Positions 44,750 through 53,408 of a stretch of 64,000 nucleotides of DNA are shown here, one piece after another. Location: the NCBI RefSeq assembly GCF_030814715.1, contig NZ_JAUSVO010000008.1:150965-214964 (forward strand), written 5' to 3'. The position numbers and the translations under genes are program-made. The stretch's first letter is position 1. Each line of letters opens with the position of its first letter. The notes under the pieces are model-generated. The model was given only the letters and a program-made list of their open reading frames with translations. It did not search any database and was not told the origin of the DNA. This DNA is from Kaistia dalseonensis. GTDB taxonomy: Bacteria; Pseudomonadota; Alphaproteobacteria; Rhizobiales; Kaistiaceae.

Positions 44750-46555
44750 ATGGAAGCCTTTGCTGCCCTCCTCGACCGGCTGATCCTGACGCCTTCGCGC
44801 AATGCGAAGCTGACGCTCATCGCCGACTATTTCCGCGCGACGCCCGATCCCGATCGCGGCTGGGCGCTGGCGGCGCTGACGGGCGAGCTCGACATACCGG
44901 CCGTGAAGCCCGCCATGCTGCGCGCATTGGTGGCCGAGCGGATCGATGGGATCCTGTTCGCCTATTCCTATGATTATGTCGGCGATCTCGCGGAGACGAT
45001 TGCGCTGGTCTGGGAGGAGGACGCTCGTTCCCCTGGGAACGGGACTTCGCGTGGAACGCCCTCCCAACCCTCCCCCCTTCGGGGAGAGGGCTTTTCGGCC
45101 GGCGTTTCCGATGTCTTTGTCGCAGACACAGGCCCGCCCTCTCTCCCCGAAGGGGGGAGAGCTGGAGAGGGGGCTCGCCGCACGGCCTCTGGAGCCAGCC
45201 ATCCCGCGGACCTCAGGGGCCCCCGCCGCAACACGCCATCCCTTTCAGCCATCGTCGAGACGCTGCTCATCGCCTCGCGCTCCGACGGGCCGAGGCTCGT
45301 CGCATCCTTTCTCGATGCGCTCGATCCGTCCGGACGCTGGGCGCTGCTGAAGCTCGTCACGGGCGGGTTGCGCATCGGCGTATCGTCCCGCCTCGCCAAG
45401 CAGGCGCTCGCCGATTTCGGCGGCAAGGAGATCATCGAGATCGAGGAGCTGTGGCATGGGCTGAAACCGCCTTATGTCGCCTTCTTCGCTTGGCTCGAGG
45501 GACGGGCCGAAAAGCCGGTTTCCGCGGCGCGCGCGCCGTTCCGGCCCGTCATGCTGGCGCAGCCGCTCGACGAGCCCGAATTGAAGCTGATCCAGCCGGA
45601 GATCTATGCGGCGGAATGGAAATGGGACGGCATCCGCGTCCAGGCCGTATCGGATCAGGGCGTGCGCCGGCTCTATACCCGCACGGGCGAGGATATTGGC
45701 GATGCGTTCCCCGATGTGCTCGACGCGCTCGACATAGAGGGCGCGATCGACGGCGAATTGCTGGTCGGCCGCCTCGAAGGCGAGGCGATCAATGCCGGCA
45801 CCTTCTCGGAATTGCAGCAGAGGCTGAACCGCAAGACCGTCTCGGGCAAGCTCGTCATTTCCCATCCCGCCTTTATCCGCGCCTATGATTGCCTGATGGA
45901 TGGCGCCGAGGATGTCCGGGCCCTGCCGTTCCGCGCGCGCAGGAACCGGCTCGAACGCCTCGTGGCGACGTCGCTGGCGCGGCGGATCGATCTCTCCCCC
46001 TTGGTCGCCTATGAGACGGCGGAGGATCTGATGGCCCGGCGGATCGCTCCGCCTGCGCCGATCATCGAAGGGCTGATGCTGAAGCGCTGGGATTCGGTCT
46101 ATGAGCCCGGCCGGCCCAAGGGGCCGTGGTTCAAATGGAAGCGCGATCCTTATACCGTCGATGCCGTGCTGATGTATGCGCAGCGCGGCCATGGCAAGCG
46201 CTCCTCTTTCTATTCGGATTATACGTTCGGCGTCTGGAAGGCAGGCGATGGCGGCGACGAGCTCGTGCCGGTCGGCAAGGCCTATTTCGGCTTCACCGAC
46301 GATGAACTGGCGGAGATCGACCGCTTCGTCCGCCGCAATACAGTGAACCGCTTCGGGCCGGTGCGCGAGGTGACGCATGATGGCGATACGGGCCTCGTCT
46401 TCGAAGTCGCCTTCGAGGGGCTGAACCGGTCCAGCCGCCATAAATCCGGCGTCGCCATGCGTTTCCCCCGCATTTCGCGGCTCCGCTGGGACAAGCCGCC
46501 GCGCGAGGCCGACCGGATCGAGATGCTGGAAGCGCTGCTCGCGACCAGCGATTGA
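44750..46555 (+). CDS. ATP-dependent DNA ligase (cisplatin damage response/LigB-type) with in-frame palindromic insert
   Basis: 601 residues from ATG 44750 (a TTG at 44741 is also in frame). The N-terminal domain is FAALLDRLILTPSRNAKLTL; the catalytic Lys is in AEWKWDGIRVQ. Further motifs are YTRTGEDIGDAFPD, IDGELLVG, EGLMLKRWDSVYEPGR and WFKWKRDPYTVDAVL. It belongs to the ligase-exonuclease-Lhr-MPE repair set. Between VWEED (about residue 91) and LSAIVETLL (about 165) lies a low-complexity Gly/Pro/Ser/Arg stretch encoded by a palindromic DNA element. In relatives this linker is, from memory, only 10-20 residues. The frame stays open and all motifs are intact. Confidence 0.93.
   Translation: MEAFAALLDRLILTPSRNAKLTLIADYFRATPDPDRGWALAALTGELDIPAVKPAMLRALVAERIDGILFAYSYDYVGDLAETIALVWEEDARSPGNGTSRGTPSQPSPLRGEGFSAGVSDVFVADTGPPSLPEGGRAGEGARRTASGASHPADLRGPRRNTPSLSAIVETLLIASRSDGPRLVASFLDALDPSGRWALLKLVTGGLRIGVSSRLAKQALADFGGKEIIEIEELWHGLKPPYVAFFAWLEGRAEKPVSAARAPFRPVMLAQPLDEPELKLIQPEIYAAEWKWDGIRVQAVSDQGVRRLYTRTGEDIGDAFPDVLDALDIEGAIDGELLVGRLEGEAINAGTFSELQQRLNRKTVSGKLVISHPAFIRAYDCLMDGAEDVRALPFRARRNRLERLVATSLARRIDLSPLVAYETAEDLMARRIAPPAPIIEGLMLKRWDSVYEPGRPKGPWFKWKRDPYTVDAVLMYAQRGHGKRSSFYSDYTFGVWKAGDGGDELVPVGKAYFGFTDDELAEIDRFVRRNTVNRFGPVREVTHDGDTGLVFEVAFEGLNRSSRHKSGVAMRFPRISRLRWDKPPREADRIEMLEALLATSD
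45026..45170. repeat. Compound palindromic element inside the ligase coding sequence
   Basis: CGTTCCC/GGGAACG (45026-45032 and 45035-45041) is followed by a long inverted repeat. The left arm 45059-45091 contains TCCCCCCTTCGGGGAGAGGG; the right arm 45136-45170 contains its near-perfect complement CCCTCTCTCCCCGAAGGGGG. About 44 bases lie between the arms, and each arm itself has a CTTCGGGGAG mini-hairpin. It resembles Rhizobiales-type intergenic palindromes. Confidence 0.85.
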
Positions 46556-46585
46556 CAGCCGGCGCGGCCGCCTTAAGGAGGCAGG

Positions 46586-47110
46586 ATGGTTATCATTCGC
46601 CCGTTCCAGGCCGGTGACACGGCCGCCATCGCCGCCTTGATCCTGCCGATCCAGCAGGACGAGTTCGCCATTCCCGTCACGTATGAGGGGCAGCCCGACC
46701 TCGCCGCGATCGAGGACGTCTATCAGCGGGACGGGGGCGGTTTCTGGGTCGCGGTCGACGGCGAGGCGCTCGTCGGCACGATCGGCCTCAAGGATTTCGG
46801 CGGCGGCGGCGCCCTGCGCAAGATGTATGTCCGCGCCGACCATCGCGGCGACGGCACGGCGCGCCGGCTGCTCGACGCATTGCTCGACCACGCCAAACGA
46901 TGCGACCTCGCTGAGGTCTATCTCGGCACGACGGATGCGCTTCATGCCGCGCATCGCTTCTATGAGAAGAACGGCTTCGCCGAGATCGCGCCGGATGCCC
47001 TGCCGGCCGCTTTTCCGCGCGTGGCGGTCGATACGAAATTCTATCGCCGCGATCTTGCCGCAGGCTACCATCGAGCCGCCGATTCGGGCGCGACGGGAGA
47101 CGATCGATGA
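46586..47110 (+). CDS. GNAT-family N-acetyltransferase
   Basis: 174 residues from ATG 46586 with AAGGAGG upstream. Acetyl-CoA motif A is KMYVRADHRGDGTARRLLDALL (positions about 84-105); motif B is AAHRFYEKNGFAEI. The segment DQEEF-like IQQDEFAIPVTYEGQPDL suggests a substrate pocket, but no substrate can be named. It follows the ligase by 30 bp and overlaps the next gene by 4 bp (ATGA). Confidence 0.88.
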   Translation: MVIIRPFQAGDTAAIAALILPIQQDEFAIPVTYEGQPDLAAIEDVYQRDGGGFWVAVDGEALVGTIGLKDFGGGGALRKMYVRADHRGDGTARRLLDALLDHAKRCDLAEVYLGTTDALHAAHRFYEKNGFAEIAPDALPAAFPRVAVDTKFYRRDLAAGYHRAADSGATGDDR

Positions 47111-47379
47111 GCAGTTTTCAGCGTTTCATGGGCGGATCGCCCGGGCAGGTGCTGCTGCGCCTCGTGGTGCTCTCCTTCATCGTCGGCATCATCCTGTCGG
47201 CGCTCGGCCTCTCGCCGATGGACATCATCGACAAGGTCCAGCAGCTCATAATGCGGGTCTGGAACATGGGCTTCGGCGCGATCGAATGGATCTGGCGCTA
47301 TTTCCTGCTCGGCGCCGTCATCGTTGTACCGCTCTGGATCATCATCCGCCTGTTCAATATGGGCAGCGGACGCGGCTGA
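47107..47379 (+). CDS. DUF6460-type small membrane protein
   Basis: 90 residues, two membrane helices (LLRLVVLSFIVGIILSALGL and FLLGAVIVVPLWIIIRLF) separated by a short helix. It matches the small Hyphomicrobiales integral membrane family DUF6460 (MGGSPGQVLLRL start). Function unknown. Coupled to the GNAT gene by ATGA. Confidence 0.8.
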   Translation: MSSFQRFMGGSPGQVLLRLVVLSFIVGIILSALGLSPMDIIDKVQQLIMRVWNMGFGAIEWIWRYFLLGAVIVVPLWIIIRLFNMGSGRG

Positions 47380-47421
47380 GGCGCGCGCATTCGAGCGCAG
47401 TGTTGCTCGGAGGCGAAGAAG

Positions 47422-48216
47422 CTAATCCTTGCGGAAGATCACGCCGGCGAGCCAGCCCGTGAAGATCGCCAGCACCACGCAGATCGCGCCGTAGAGAAAG
47501 CCGTAGCCATGGGCCAGATCGAAGGTGAACTGCTCGAAGCCGGTCTTGGATATGCGGATTTCCGCGCTGTCCGAGGCGAGAAAGGCGGAATCGCGGAAGA
47601 GATAGACCGCAACTTCATAGCGCCCGACCGGGACGTTGGCCGGGATCTGCAGCGTCGTCTGGAAGACATTCGTGCCGGGAAAGGTGACGCCGTAATGTTC
47701 CTGCCGGAAGAGGCCGGCCTGCTGCTTCAGCCGGACGAAGGCGTCGCGGAACGAAATATCCTCCGGCGTGATGGCTTCCTCGTGTTCGGTCGTCTCGAAG
47801 GCGAGATTGTCGAAGCCGAGCTGGAAGCGTTTCAGGACCGGCGCCGTCGCGACCTCGGCCACAGGACGTGACGAGTTGACCGCATAGAATGACGGCATGT
47901 CGGGATAGGTGCGCGCGGCGCTGTTGAGCCAGATGCCGAGAAGGCGGTCCTTCCGCCGTGTCACCACCGTTTCCGGCGGCCCCTTCAGCACCACGACGAC
48001 ATCGTAGAACGATCCGCGCGATATGGTCGCCGCGTCGCGCTCGATGGCGCCGAAGACGGCGATGCCGGTGCCGGTGAAGTTCGACGTGATCTTCACTTCC
48101 TCGGACGAGAGCGCGACGATCAGTTCCTCCGCCATCACCGGCCGGCCGACGAGAATGGCGATGAGCGCCAGGAAGGCCGGCAGGACGGGTGAGAACGCGG
48201 TGGCGAGCTCTTTCAC
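47422..48216 (-). CDS. Alph_Pro_TM family protein (TIGR02186)
   Basis: 264 residues from GTG 48216, which overlaps the TauE stop (GTGA). N-terminal signal (FLALIAILVGRPVMAEE), then a beta-rich region with VALSSEEVKITSNFTGTGIAVFG and IIRGSFYDVVVVLKGP-like sequence, and a C-terminal helix (YGFLYGAICVVLAIFTGWLA). This alphaproteobacterial family is regularly paired with TSUP permeases, suggesting a periplasmic accessory role in sulfur-anion export. No mechanism is known. Confidence 0.87.
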   Translation of the reverse strand: MKELATAFSPVLPAFLALIAILVGRPVMAEELIVALSSEEVKITSNFTGTGIAVFGAIERDAATISRGSFYDVVVVLKGPPETVVTRRKDRLLGIWLNSAARTYPDMPSFYAVNSSRPVAEVATAPVLKRFQLGFDNLAFETTEHEEAITPEDISFRDAFVRLKQQAGLFRQEHYGVTFPGTNVFQTTLQIPANVPVGRYEVAVYLFRDSAFLASDSAEIRISKTGFEQFTFDLAHGYGFLYGAICVVLAIFTGWLAGVIFRKD

Positions 48217-49142
48217 CGCGCATCGCCCGCAAGCGTCGTCAGCGAATAGAGCTCGGCCGGCGTGATGACGAGGTTGACCAGGAATCGGATGCCGACCGCG
48301 AGCACCAGCAGAGCCAGCATGGCGCGGAGCTGGTCGCCGCGCACCAGCGCGCCGGCCCGGGCGCCGAACTGCGCGCCGATCACGCCGCCCACCATCAGGA
48401 TCAGCGCCAGCACGCCGTCGACGGAATGATTGGCACCCGATTGCAGCACCGTCGCCACTGCCATCGTGCCGGTCATCTGCACCAGCGAGGTGCCGATCAC
48501 GATGCTGGTCGGCACGCGCAGCAGATAGATCAGCGCTGGCACGAGGATGAAGCCGCCGCCAATGCCGAGCAGGGAGCCGAGAATGCCGATGCCGACGCCG
48601 ATCGCGATGATCGGGATCACGCTGACATAGAGCTTCGAGCGCTTGAAGCGCATCTTGAAGGGCAGGCCGTGCGCCCAGTTGTGCTGTCCCGGCCGGCGCA
48701 GCGGCGCGGGCCGGCCGCGCCGCGTATTGATGATGGCGCGGATCGATTCCGTCAGCATCAACCCGCCGACGAGGCCGAGAAACGTCACATAGAGGATCGA
48801 GATGACGAGATCGAGCTGGCCGAAGCGGCGCAGCATGCTGAAGATGCCGACGCCGATCGACGATCCGATCACGCCGGCGACCACCAGCACCCCGGCAAGC
48901 TTCAGATCGATCATCCGCCGCCGCCAGTAGGTCAGCGCGGCCGAAGAGGAGGAGGCGACGACCTGCGCCGTGGTGCTCGCCACCGCGACGGCGGGGGAAA
49001 TGCCGGAAAAGATCAGCAAGGGCGTCAGCAGGAACCCGCCGCCGACGCCGAAAAGCCCTGACAGGAATCCCACCGCGGCACCCATGCCGAAGATGAGAAA
49101 CATGTTTACCGGCAGTTCGGCTATGGGGAGGTAGATCTGCAC
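48213..49142 (-). CDS. TauE/SafE (TSUP) family sulfite/organosulfonate exporter
   Basis: 309 residues from GTG 49142, giving the family-typical start QIYLPIAELPVN; a TTG at 49175 is an alternative. GFLSGLFGVGGGFLLTPLLI and its repeat ILGSLLGIGGGFILVPALI mark the two TSUP halves; about eight helices. It may export sulfite, consistent with the SsuD activity encoded elsewhere in the window, but proximity to TIGR02186 is the only local evidence. Confidence 0.88.
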   Translation of the reverse strand: MQIYLPIAELPVNMFLIFGMGAAVGFLSGLFGVGGGFLLTPLLIFSGISPAVAVASTTAQVVASSSSAALTYWRRRMIDLKLAGVLVVAGVIGSSIGVGIFSMLRRFGQLDLVISILYVTFLGLVGGLMLTESIRAIINTRRGRPAPLRRPGQHNWAHGLPFKMRFKRSKLYVSVIPIIAIGVGIGILGSLLGIGGGFILVPALIYLLRVPTSIVIGTSLVQMTGTMAVATVLQSGANHSVDGVLALILMVGGVIGAQFGARAGALVRGDQLRAMLALLVLAVGIRFLVNLVITPAELYSLTTLAGDAR

Positions 49143-49271
49143 GACGACAGAACCGCTGGCCGTTGGGAGCTTCAAAAAGGCGCTTGCCGGCCCATTATGC
49201 CGTGCCGGCGATAAAGCCTTTCATAACGCGGCTGTCAACGCGCGGCTTTTCGATTCCCCGAGGCGATGAAA

Positions 49272-52200
49272 TCAGCCTTTTGAGCCACTTGCCGCAGGTG
49301 CGAGCATCGTGGTCTGGCCGGCGGCCGTGAGCCATTCGGGCTTGGGCGTGGGCTCGCTATTGGCGACGGCGTCGAGCGGCTTCGGCCGGAAGGCCTGCAC
49401 CGCCGCGCGCGCCTTGGCGAGATTGTCGGGCGTCAGCGCCTTGGCGACCTCGTCGCGGCGCTTGCCGGCATCCTGGTCGCCCTGCTGCGCGGCGAGCGCG
49501 AACCAGGTGTAGGATTGAATGAGATCCACACTGACGCCGAGCCCGCGCGCATAAAGGACGCCGAGATTATACTGGCTGTCGGCGACGCCGAGATCGGCGG
49601 CGATGGCGAAGAGCGCCGCCGCCTTGGCGAAATCGGGTGCGCCATTGGCGCCTTCGCTGATCAGGACGGCGAGATTGTGCGTGGCGCGCGCATTGCCGGC
49701 GGCGCTTGCCTGCTCATACCAATCCTGCGCGATCGCCCGGTCGAGCTTCACGCCTTCGCCATGCTCATGGAGGCTGCCGAGGCGGTACTGCGCGATGGCG
49801 AGGCCGGCTTTGGCGGCGCGCTCATACCAGTTGGCGGCGCGCGCGGCGTCGCGCGGGACGCCATCGCCATCGGCAAAGCGCTTTGCCAGTTCGAACGCCG
49901 CCACGCCGTCGCCCTTCGCGGCCGCCGCCTGGACGATGCCGATGTCGAGGGTCTTTGCCGCCTGTCCGGGCGTCGCAAAGGTCGAGGGCGAGGGCGCCGT
50001 CGGCAGCGCGGCGATATAGTCGGTGATCGGATCGGCCGGCTGGAAGGCGAGCGGCGTATCGCCATTGCCGGCGGGCGCCACCAGCGGCGTCGATGTCGAT
50101 GCCGCGGGCTGCGGCACCAGCGCGGGCGCCGGGGCCGGCGTCACGTCACGCATCGGCTTGGGCGCGACCGAACCGGTCGGAACCGGGTCGAGCGCCGCCG
50201 GCGTGTTGGTCGCCTTGGCGATCTGTTCGCTGATCGTCGGGCCGAGCTGGACCGCGCCGAGGGCGAGCACGATGGCCGCGATCGCCAGCACCAGCGGGCG
50301 ACGGCGCGCGCGGAAGGCCTGGCCGATGCGCGCGAGCGCGCCCGGCCGGTCGTCTTCCTGCGCGGCTTCCTCTTCCATCCGCGCAAGCGCGGTTTCAGCC
50401 TGCGCCGCCTGGGCGGCGCGGCGGGCGGCGGCGATGAAATCGGCCTTGCGGTCGCCGCCGGCATTGGCGCTGCTGTCGCGGACCGGTGGGCGCTCGGTGG
50501 ACGGCTTCGGCTTGCCGGAACCGGGCGCGAGCGGCCGGTAATCCTCGATCGGATCGATGCCGATCGATGCCTGCCGGTCGGTCCTGCCGGCCGTGGGCGG
50601 GCGGGTCGTGGCGAGCGCGTCGCTATTGCCCTCGATCTCGGCAATGCGGTCGACGACCTTGGCGAGCGTGTCGTGCACGGCTTCGAGCGTGTCGTGCGTC
50701 TTGCGGTCCGAGCGCTGGGCGGCCGCCTGCAGCGCCCGCAGATCGTCGCGCAGGGCACCGATCAGGCTCTCGTCGGCGGCGGGCATCGCGCCGGCGAATT
50801 CCTGGACCGTCAGCCGCGCCGCGTTTCGCGCCGCCTCGACGGTCTCGCGCCTTGTATCGCCGAGCAGGGCCTCGAGCCGGTCGAGATTCTGCTCCACCTT
50901 GCTGAGCGCGCCCGGCGAGGGACGGGCTTCGGAAAATTGCGCCGCGAGCGCGCCGACCTGCGCTTCCAGCTGCGCGAAGCCGTGATTGTCGTCGCGGCTC
51001 GTCGTGTCGTCCAGCCGGCGCATCAGCCCGCGCATCTGCTCCTCGATCGAATCGAGGCGAATGGGCTCGCGCGCGACGATGTCCCGGCGCAGGGCGCCGA
51101 TCTCGTTGCGGAGAAGGTCTATGGCGTCGGTCGAATGCCGCGCCTTGAGGCCGGGCAGGTCGACAAGCGCGTCGAACCGGCCGGCGAGCGCGTCGAGACG
51201 ATCCTCCAGCCGCGTCAGCGCGGCAGCCGGCAGGCCCGTTTCGGGGCTGGGCGAGCGGTCGATGGCGCCGCGAATGGCCGTGACCTGATCCTCGAGCCGG
51301 GCGAGAAGCGCGGGATCGATGCTCTTGCCGAGGCTGCCGATCTCGCGCCGGATGGCGGCGATCTCCTGCTCCACCGGCGTCAGGTCGATCGGTTGTGGCG
51401 ACCGGCTGGCGAGCGCGTCGATCGCCTTGCGCAATTCGGCGATTTCATGGGCATCCGCCGCCGGGCGCGCGGTCGAGAACGATGCGATGGCGTCACGGAT
51501 ATCGTCGAGCTCGGCCTCCACGGCGAGGCTCACGGCCGGGCGCTCGGCAATGGCCGCGAGCCGCGCGATCTCCCGCGCTATATCGTCGATCCGGTCGCGC
51601 TCGGGAACGCGGCGCACGATCTCGTCGAGCCGCTCGACGATGTGGCCATAGCCGGATTCCATGCTGGCGAGCGTGGCTTCGCGCGCGGTGAGCTCGATCG
51701 CCTGGCGGATCTCGGCGAGATTGTCCCGCACCACATCGAAGCTCTCGGCGCCACGGCGCTGGTCGAGGCCGACCCTGCGGCCGATCGCGACGATGTCGTC
51801 GCGCAGATTGGCGATCGCATCCTCGAGCGCGATCGTATCGACCGTCGGGAGACCGCGTCCCTCGTCGCGGTCGATCGTGTGCTGCCGGGCGGAGATCTCG
51901 GCGATCGCCGCCTGCAATTCGTCCAGCGCCTGACTCGCCGGTGTGGAGTCCGCGCTGCGCGACCTGGCCGGTGGCACGGTCGGGCGGGCGGAGGCCTCCT
52001 TCTGCGGGCCGGTCAGGTGCTGGCTGATGGAGGCGAGCCGGGCTTCGATATTGGCAAGGCGCTCGGCGTCGTTGGGCTGGCGCGCCGGCCGGGTCGAAGC
52101 CGCTTCCCTCGAAGCTGAAACAGGCTCTCGTGGCGCTGTCGCCGCCTGCTCTATGCCGCGCTTGATCGCGCCGCGCCGCGAGGCGCCTTCGATGGCGTCG

Positions 52201-52364
52201 ATCTGGGCGCCGAGTTCATCCACGAGCGAGGCAAGGGCAGCGAGACGCGTGGCGCTGTTTGGCTGGCGGGCGCGGGTGGGCTCGCTCGGCGCCTGGGCAG
52301 GGGCGGAGCGGGGTGCATCATAGCCGAATCTGTTGCCCGATCTCATTGCCTGCCGTCCCAGCAT
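49272..52364 (-). CDS. Large coiled-coil, single-TM, Sel1-repeat protein (PodJ-like architecture)
   Basis: 1030 residues. Residues 1-620 are mostly predicted coiled coil (repeated LAALASLVDELGAQI-, LDRLEALLGDT- and IGALRDDLRALQ-like heptads) with low-complexity spacers. A basic segment (ARRRPLVL) precedes one membrane helix near 695 (LAIAAIVLALGAVQLG). A Pro/Ala linker leads to about four Sel1 repeats at 800-985 (GDGVAAFELAKRFADGDGVP, YRLGSLHEHGEGV, YNLGVLYARGLGV). Cytoplasmic coiled coil, TM and periplasmic Sel1 is the layout of polar organiser PodJ. Here the usual C-terminal peptidoglycan-binding domain and the conserved PodJ N-terminus are not seen. Confidence 0.75.
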   Translation of the reverse strand: MLGRQAMRSGNRFGYDAPRSAPAQAPSEPTRARQPNSATRLAALASLVDELGAQIDAIEGASRRGAIKRGIEQAATAPREPVSASREAASTRPARQPNDAERLANIEARLASISQHLTGPQKEASARPTVPPARSRSADSTPASQALDELQAAIAEISARQHTIDRDEGRGLPTVDTIALEDAIANLRDDIVAIGRRVGLDQRRGAESFDVVRDNLAEIRQAIELTAREATLASMESGYGHIVERLDEIVRRVPERDRIDDIAREIARLAAIAERPAVSLAVEAELDDIRDAIASFSTARPAADAHEIAELRKAIDALASRSPQPIDLTPVEQEIAAIRREIGSLGKSIDPALLARLEDQVTAIRGAIDRSPSPETGLPAAALTRLEDRLDALAGRFDALVDLPGLKARHSTDAIDLLRNEIGALRRDIVAREPIRLDSIEEQMRGLMRRLDDTTSRDDNHGFAQLEAQVGALAAQFSEARPSPGALSKVEQNLDRLEALLGDTRRETVEAARNAARLTVQEFAGAMPAADESLIGALRDDLRALQAAAQRSDRKTHDTLEAVHDTLAKVVDRIAEIEGNSDALATTRPPTAGRTDRQASIGIDPIEDYRPLAPGSGKPKPSTERPPVRDSSANAGGDRKADFIAAARRAAQAAQAETALARMEEEAAQEDDRPGALARIGQAFRARRRPLVLAIAAIVLALGAVQLGPTISEQIAKATNTPAALDPVPTGSVAPKPMRDVTPAPAPALVPQPAASTSTPLVAPAGNGDTPLAFQPADPITDYIAALPTAPSPSTFATPGQAAKTLDIGIVQAAAAKGDGVAAFELAKRFADGDGVPRDAARAANWYERAAKAGLAIAQYRLGSLHEHGEGVKLDRAIAQDWYEQASAAGNARATHNLAVLISEGANGAPDFAKAAALFAIAADLGVADSQYNLGVLYARGLGVSVDLIQSYTWFALAAQQGDQDAGKRRDEVAKALTPDNLAKARAAVQAFRPKPLDAVANSEPTPKPEWLTAAGQTTMLAPAASGSKG

Positions 52365-52730
52365 GCCTGTATTCCCGGCCTCGACCAGCGCGCCCGATCA
52401 CCTCGAGGTAATCTGGCGCCGATCGTATGCTGACCCTCGCGGCCGGCCGAATCTCATTGCCCAGGTCAACCTTGGGTCCGACATGGTAAACAATGGGTTA
52501 ACTTGATTGAGGCCCATGCACGGTTCGGTAATGTCCCTTAACGAGATTTCCTCGGTCGCCCGCTCATGGGCGTCAAAAATCGCGTCACTTAACGGTAATG
52601 AGCACGCGGATTTCCGTAAGTTGGGGCTAAAGCGCTTTACCTGACGCTGCGACATCTGCATGAGGAAGGCATTCGTTCGGCGGCTGACAGCCGTCGGTGT
52701 CCCCCCCACCACGAATGCAAGGATGATAGG
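52365..52730. promoter_or_regulatory. Divergent intergenic region with CtrA-like TTAAC half-sites
   Basis: 366 bp between the PodJ-like gene (minus) and a MerR gene (plus). It has three TTAAC words (52498, 52538, 52589), each near a TAA on the same side, and one GANTC site (GAATC at 52449). TTAA-N7-TTAAC is the CtrA consensus in Alphaproteobacteria; the spacings here (6-8) are imperfect. No small gene seen. Confidence 0.45.
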
Positions 52731-53189
52731 ATGAGCATGGCGCACCTCGCGGGAATCTCGCGTGACGATGTCGATGGCTCTGGTCCGAACGACGGGAATA
52801 AGCAGACGACCTTCACGATCGGAGACCTCTCGCGCGAGTTCGACGTCACGCTGCGGACGTTGCGCTTCTATGAAGACAAGGCGCTGCTCAATCCGCGCCG
52901 TGAAGGCTTGAACCGCATCTATTCGCGCCGCGACCGCGCGCGCCTCAAGCTGGTGCTGATGGGCAAGAAGGTCGGCTTCTCGCTGACCGAGATCAAGGAG
53001 ATGCTCGATCTCTACGATCTGAAGGACGGCCAGGTGATGCAGATGCGCCTGGCGCTGAAGAAGTTCAACGAGCAGATCGAGGTTCTGGAGCGCCAGAAGG
53101 TCGATATCGAGCAGGCGCTGGACGAATTGCGTCGCACGGTCGACGTCGTCGCGGGATTGCTGCGCCAGAAGGAAGCCGGCGGCGGCTGA
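52731..53189 (+). CDS. MerR-family transcriptional regulator
   Basis: 152 residues. The HTH is FTIGDLSREFDVTLRTLRFYEDKALLNPRREG, positions about 28-60 (MerR type), followed by VGFSLTEIKEMLDLYD and a coiled-coil dimer helix (ALKKFNEQIEVLERQKVDIE). No clustered cysteines follow, so a metal-sensing role is unlikely; close relatives in Rhizobiales regulate branched-chain or fatty-acid degradation (recollection). Two ATG codons (52731, 52737) could start it. Confidence 0.9.
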   Translation: MSMAHLAGISRDDVDGSGPNDGNKQTTFTIGDLSREFDVTLRTLRFYEDKALLNPRREGLNRIYSRRDRARLKLVLMGKKVGFSLTEIKEMLDLYDLKDGQVMQMRLALKKFNEQIEVLERQKVDIEQALDELRRTVDVVAGLLRQKEAGGG

Positions 53190-53408
53190 GGCGCTTTCCG
53201 GTCAGGAAATCGGGTTGCCGCGACGGCATTGTACGCGCGGCAATCGGGGCCGGTGCTCGTTCTCCTCCCGCGGGTGCCGGCCTTGGCTTGCCGGCACCAT
53301 GCACGGCATCCGGCCATTGTCGCGCCCACGGACCTCATGAACGCCCCGCAATCGATCTTGGGTGGCGGATGTGATAGGATAGCAACCGTGGCATCGAGGG
53401 AGAGAGCC

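Noticed and set aside
49515..52118. An 867-codon open frame opposite the Sel1/coiled-coil gene
   Set aside because: GC-rich codon bias keeps the antisense frame open; no domain or ribosome site, and the minus-strand gene has clear repeats and a membrane helix.
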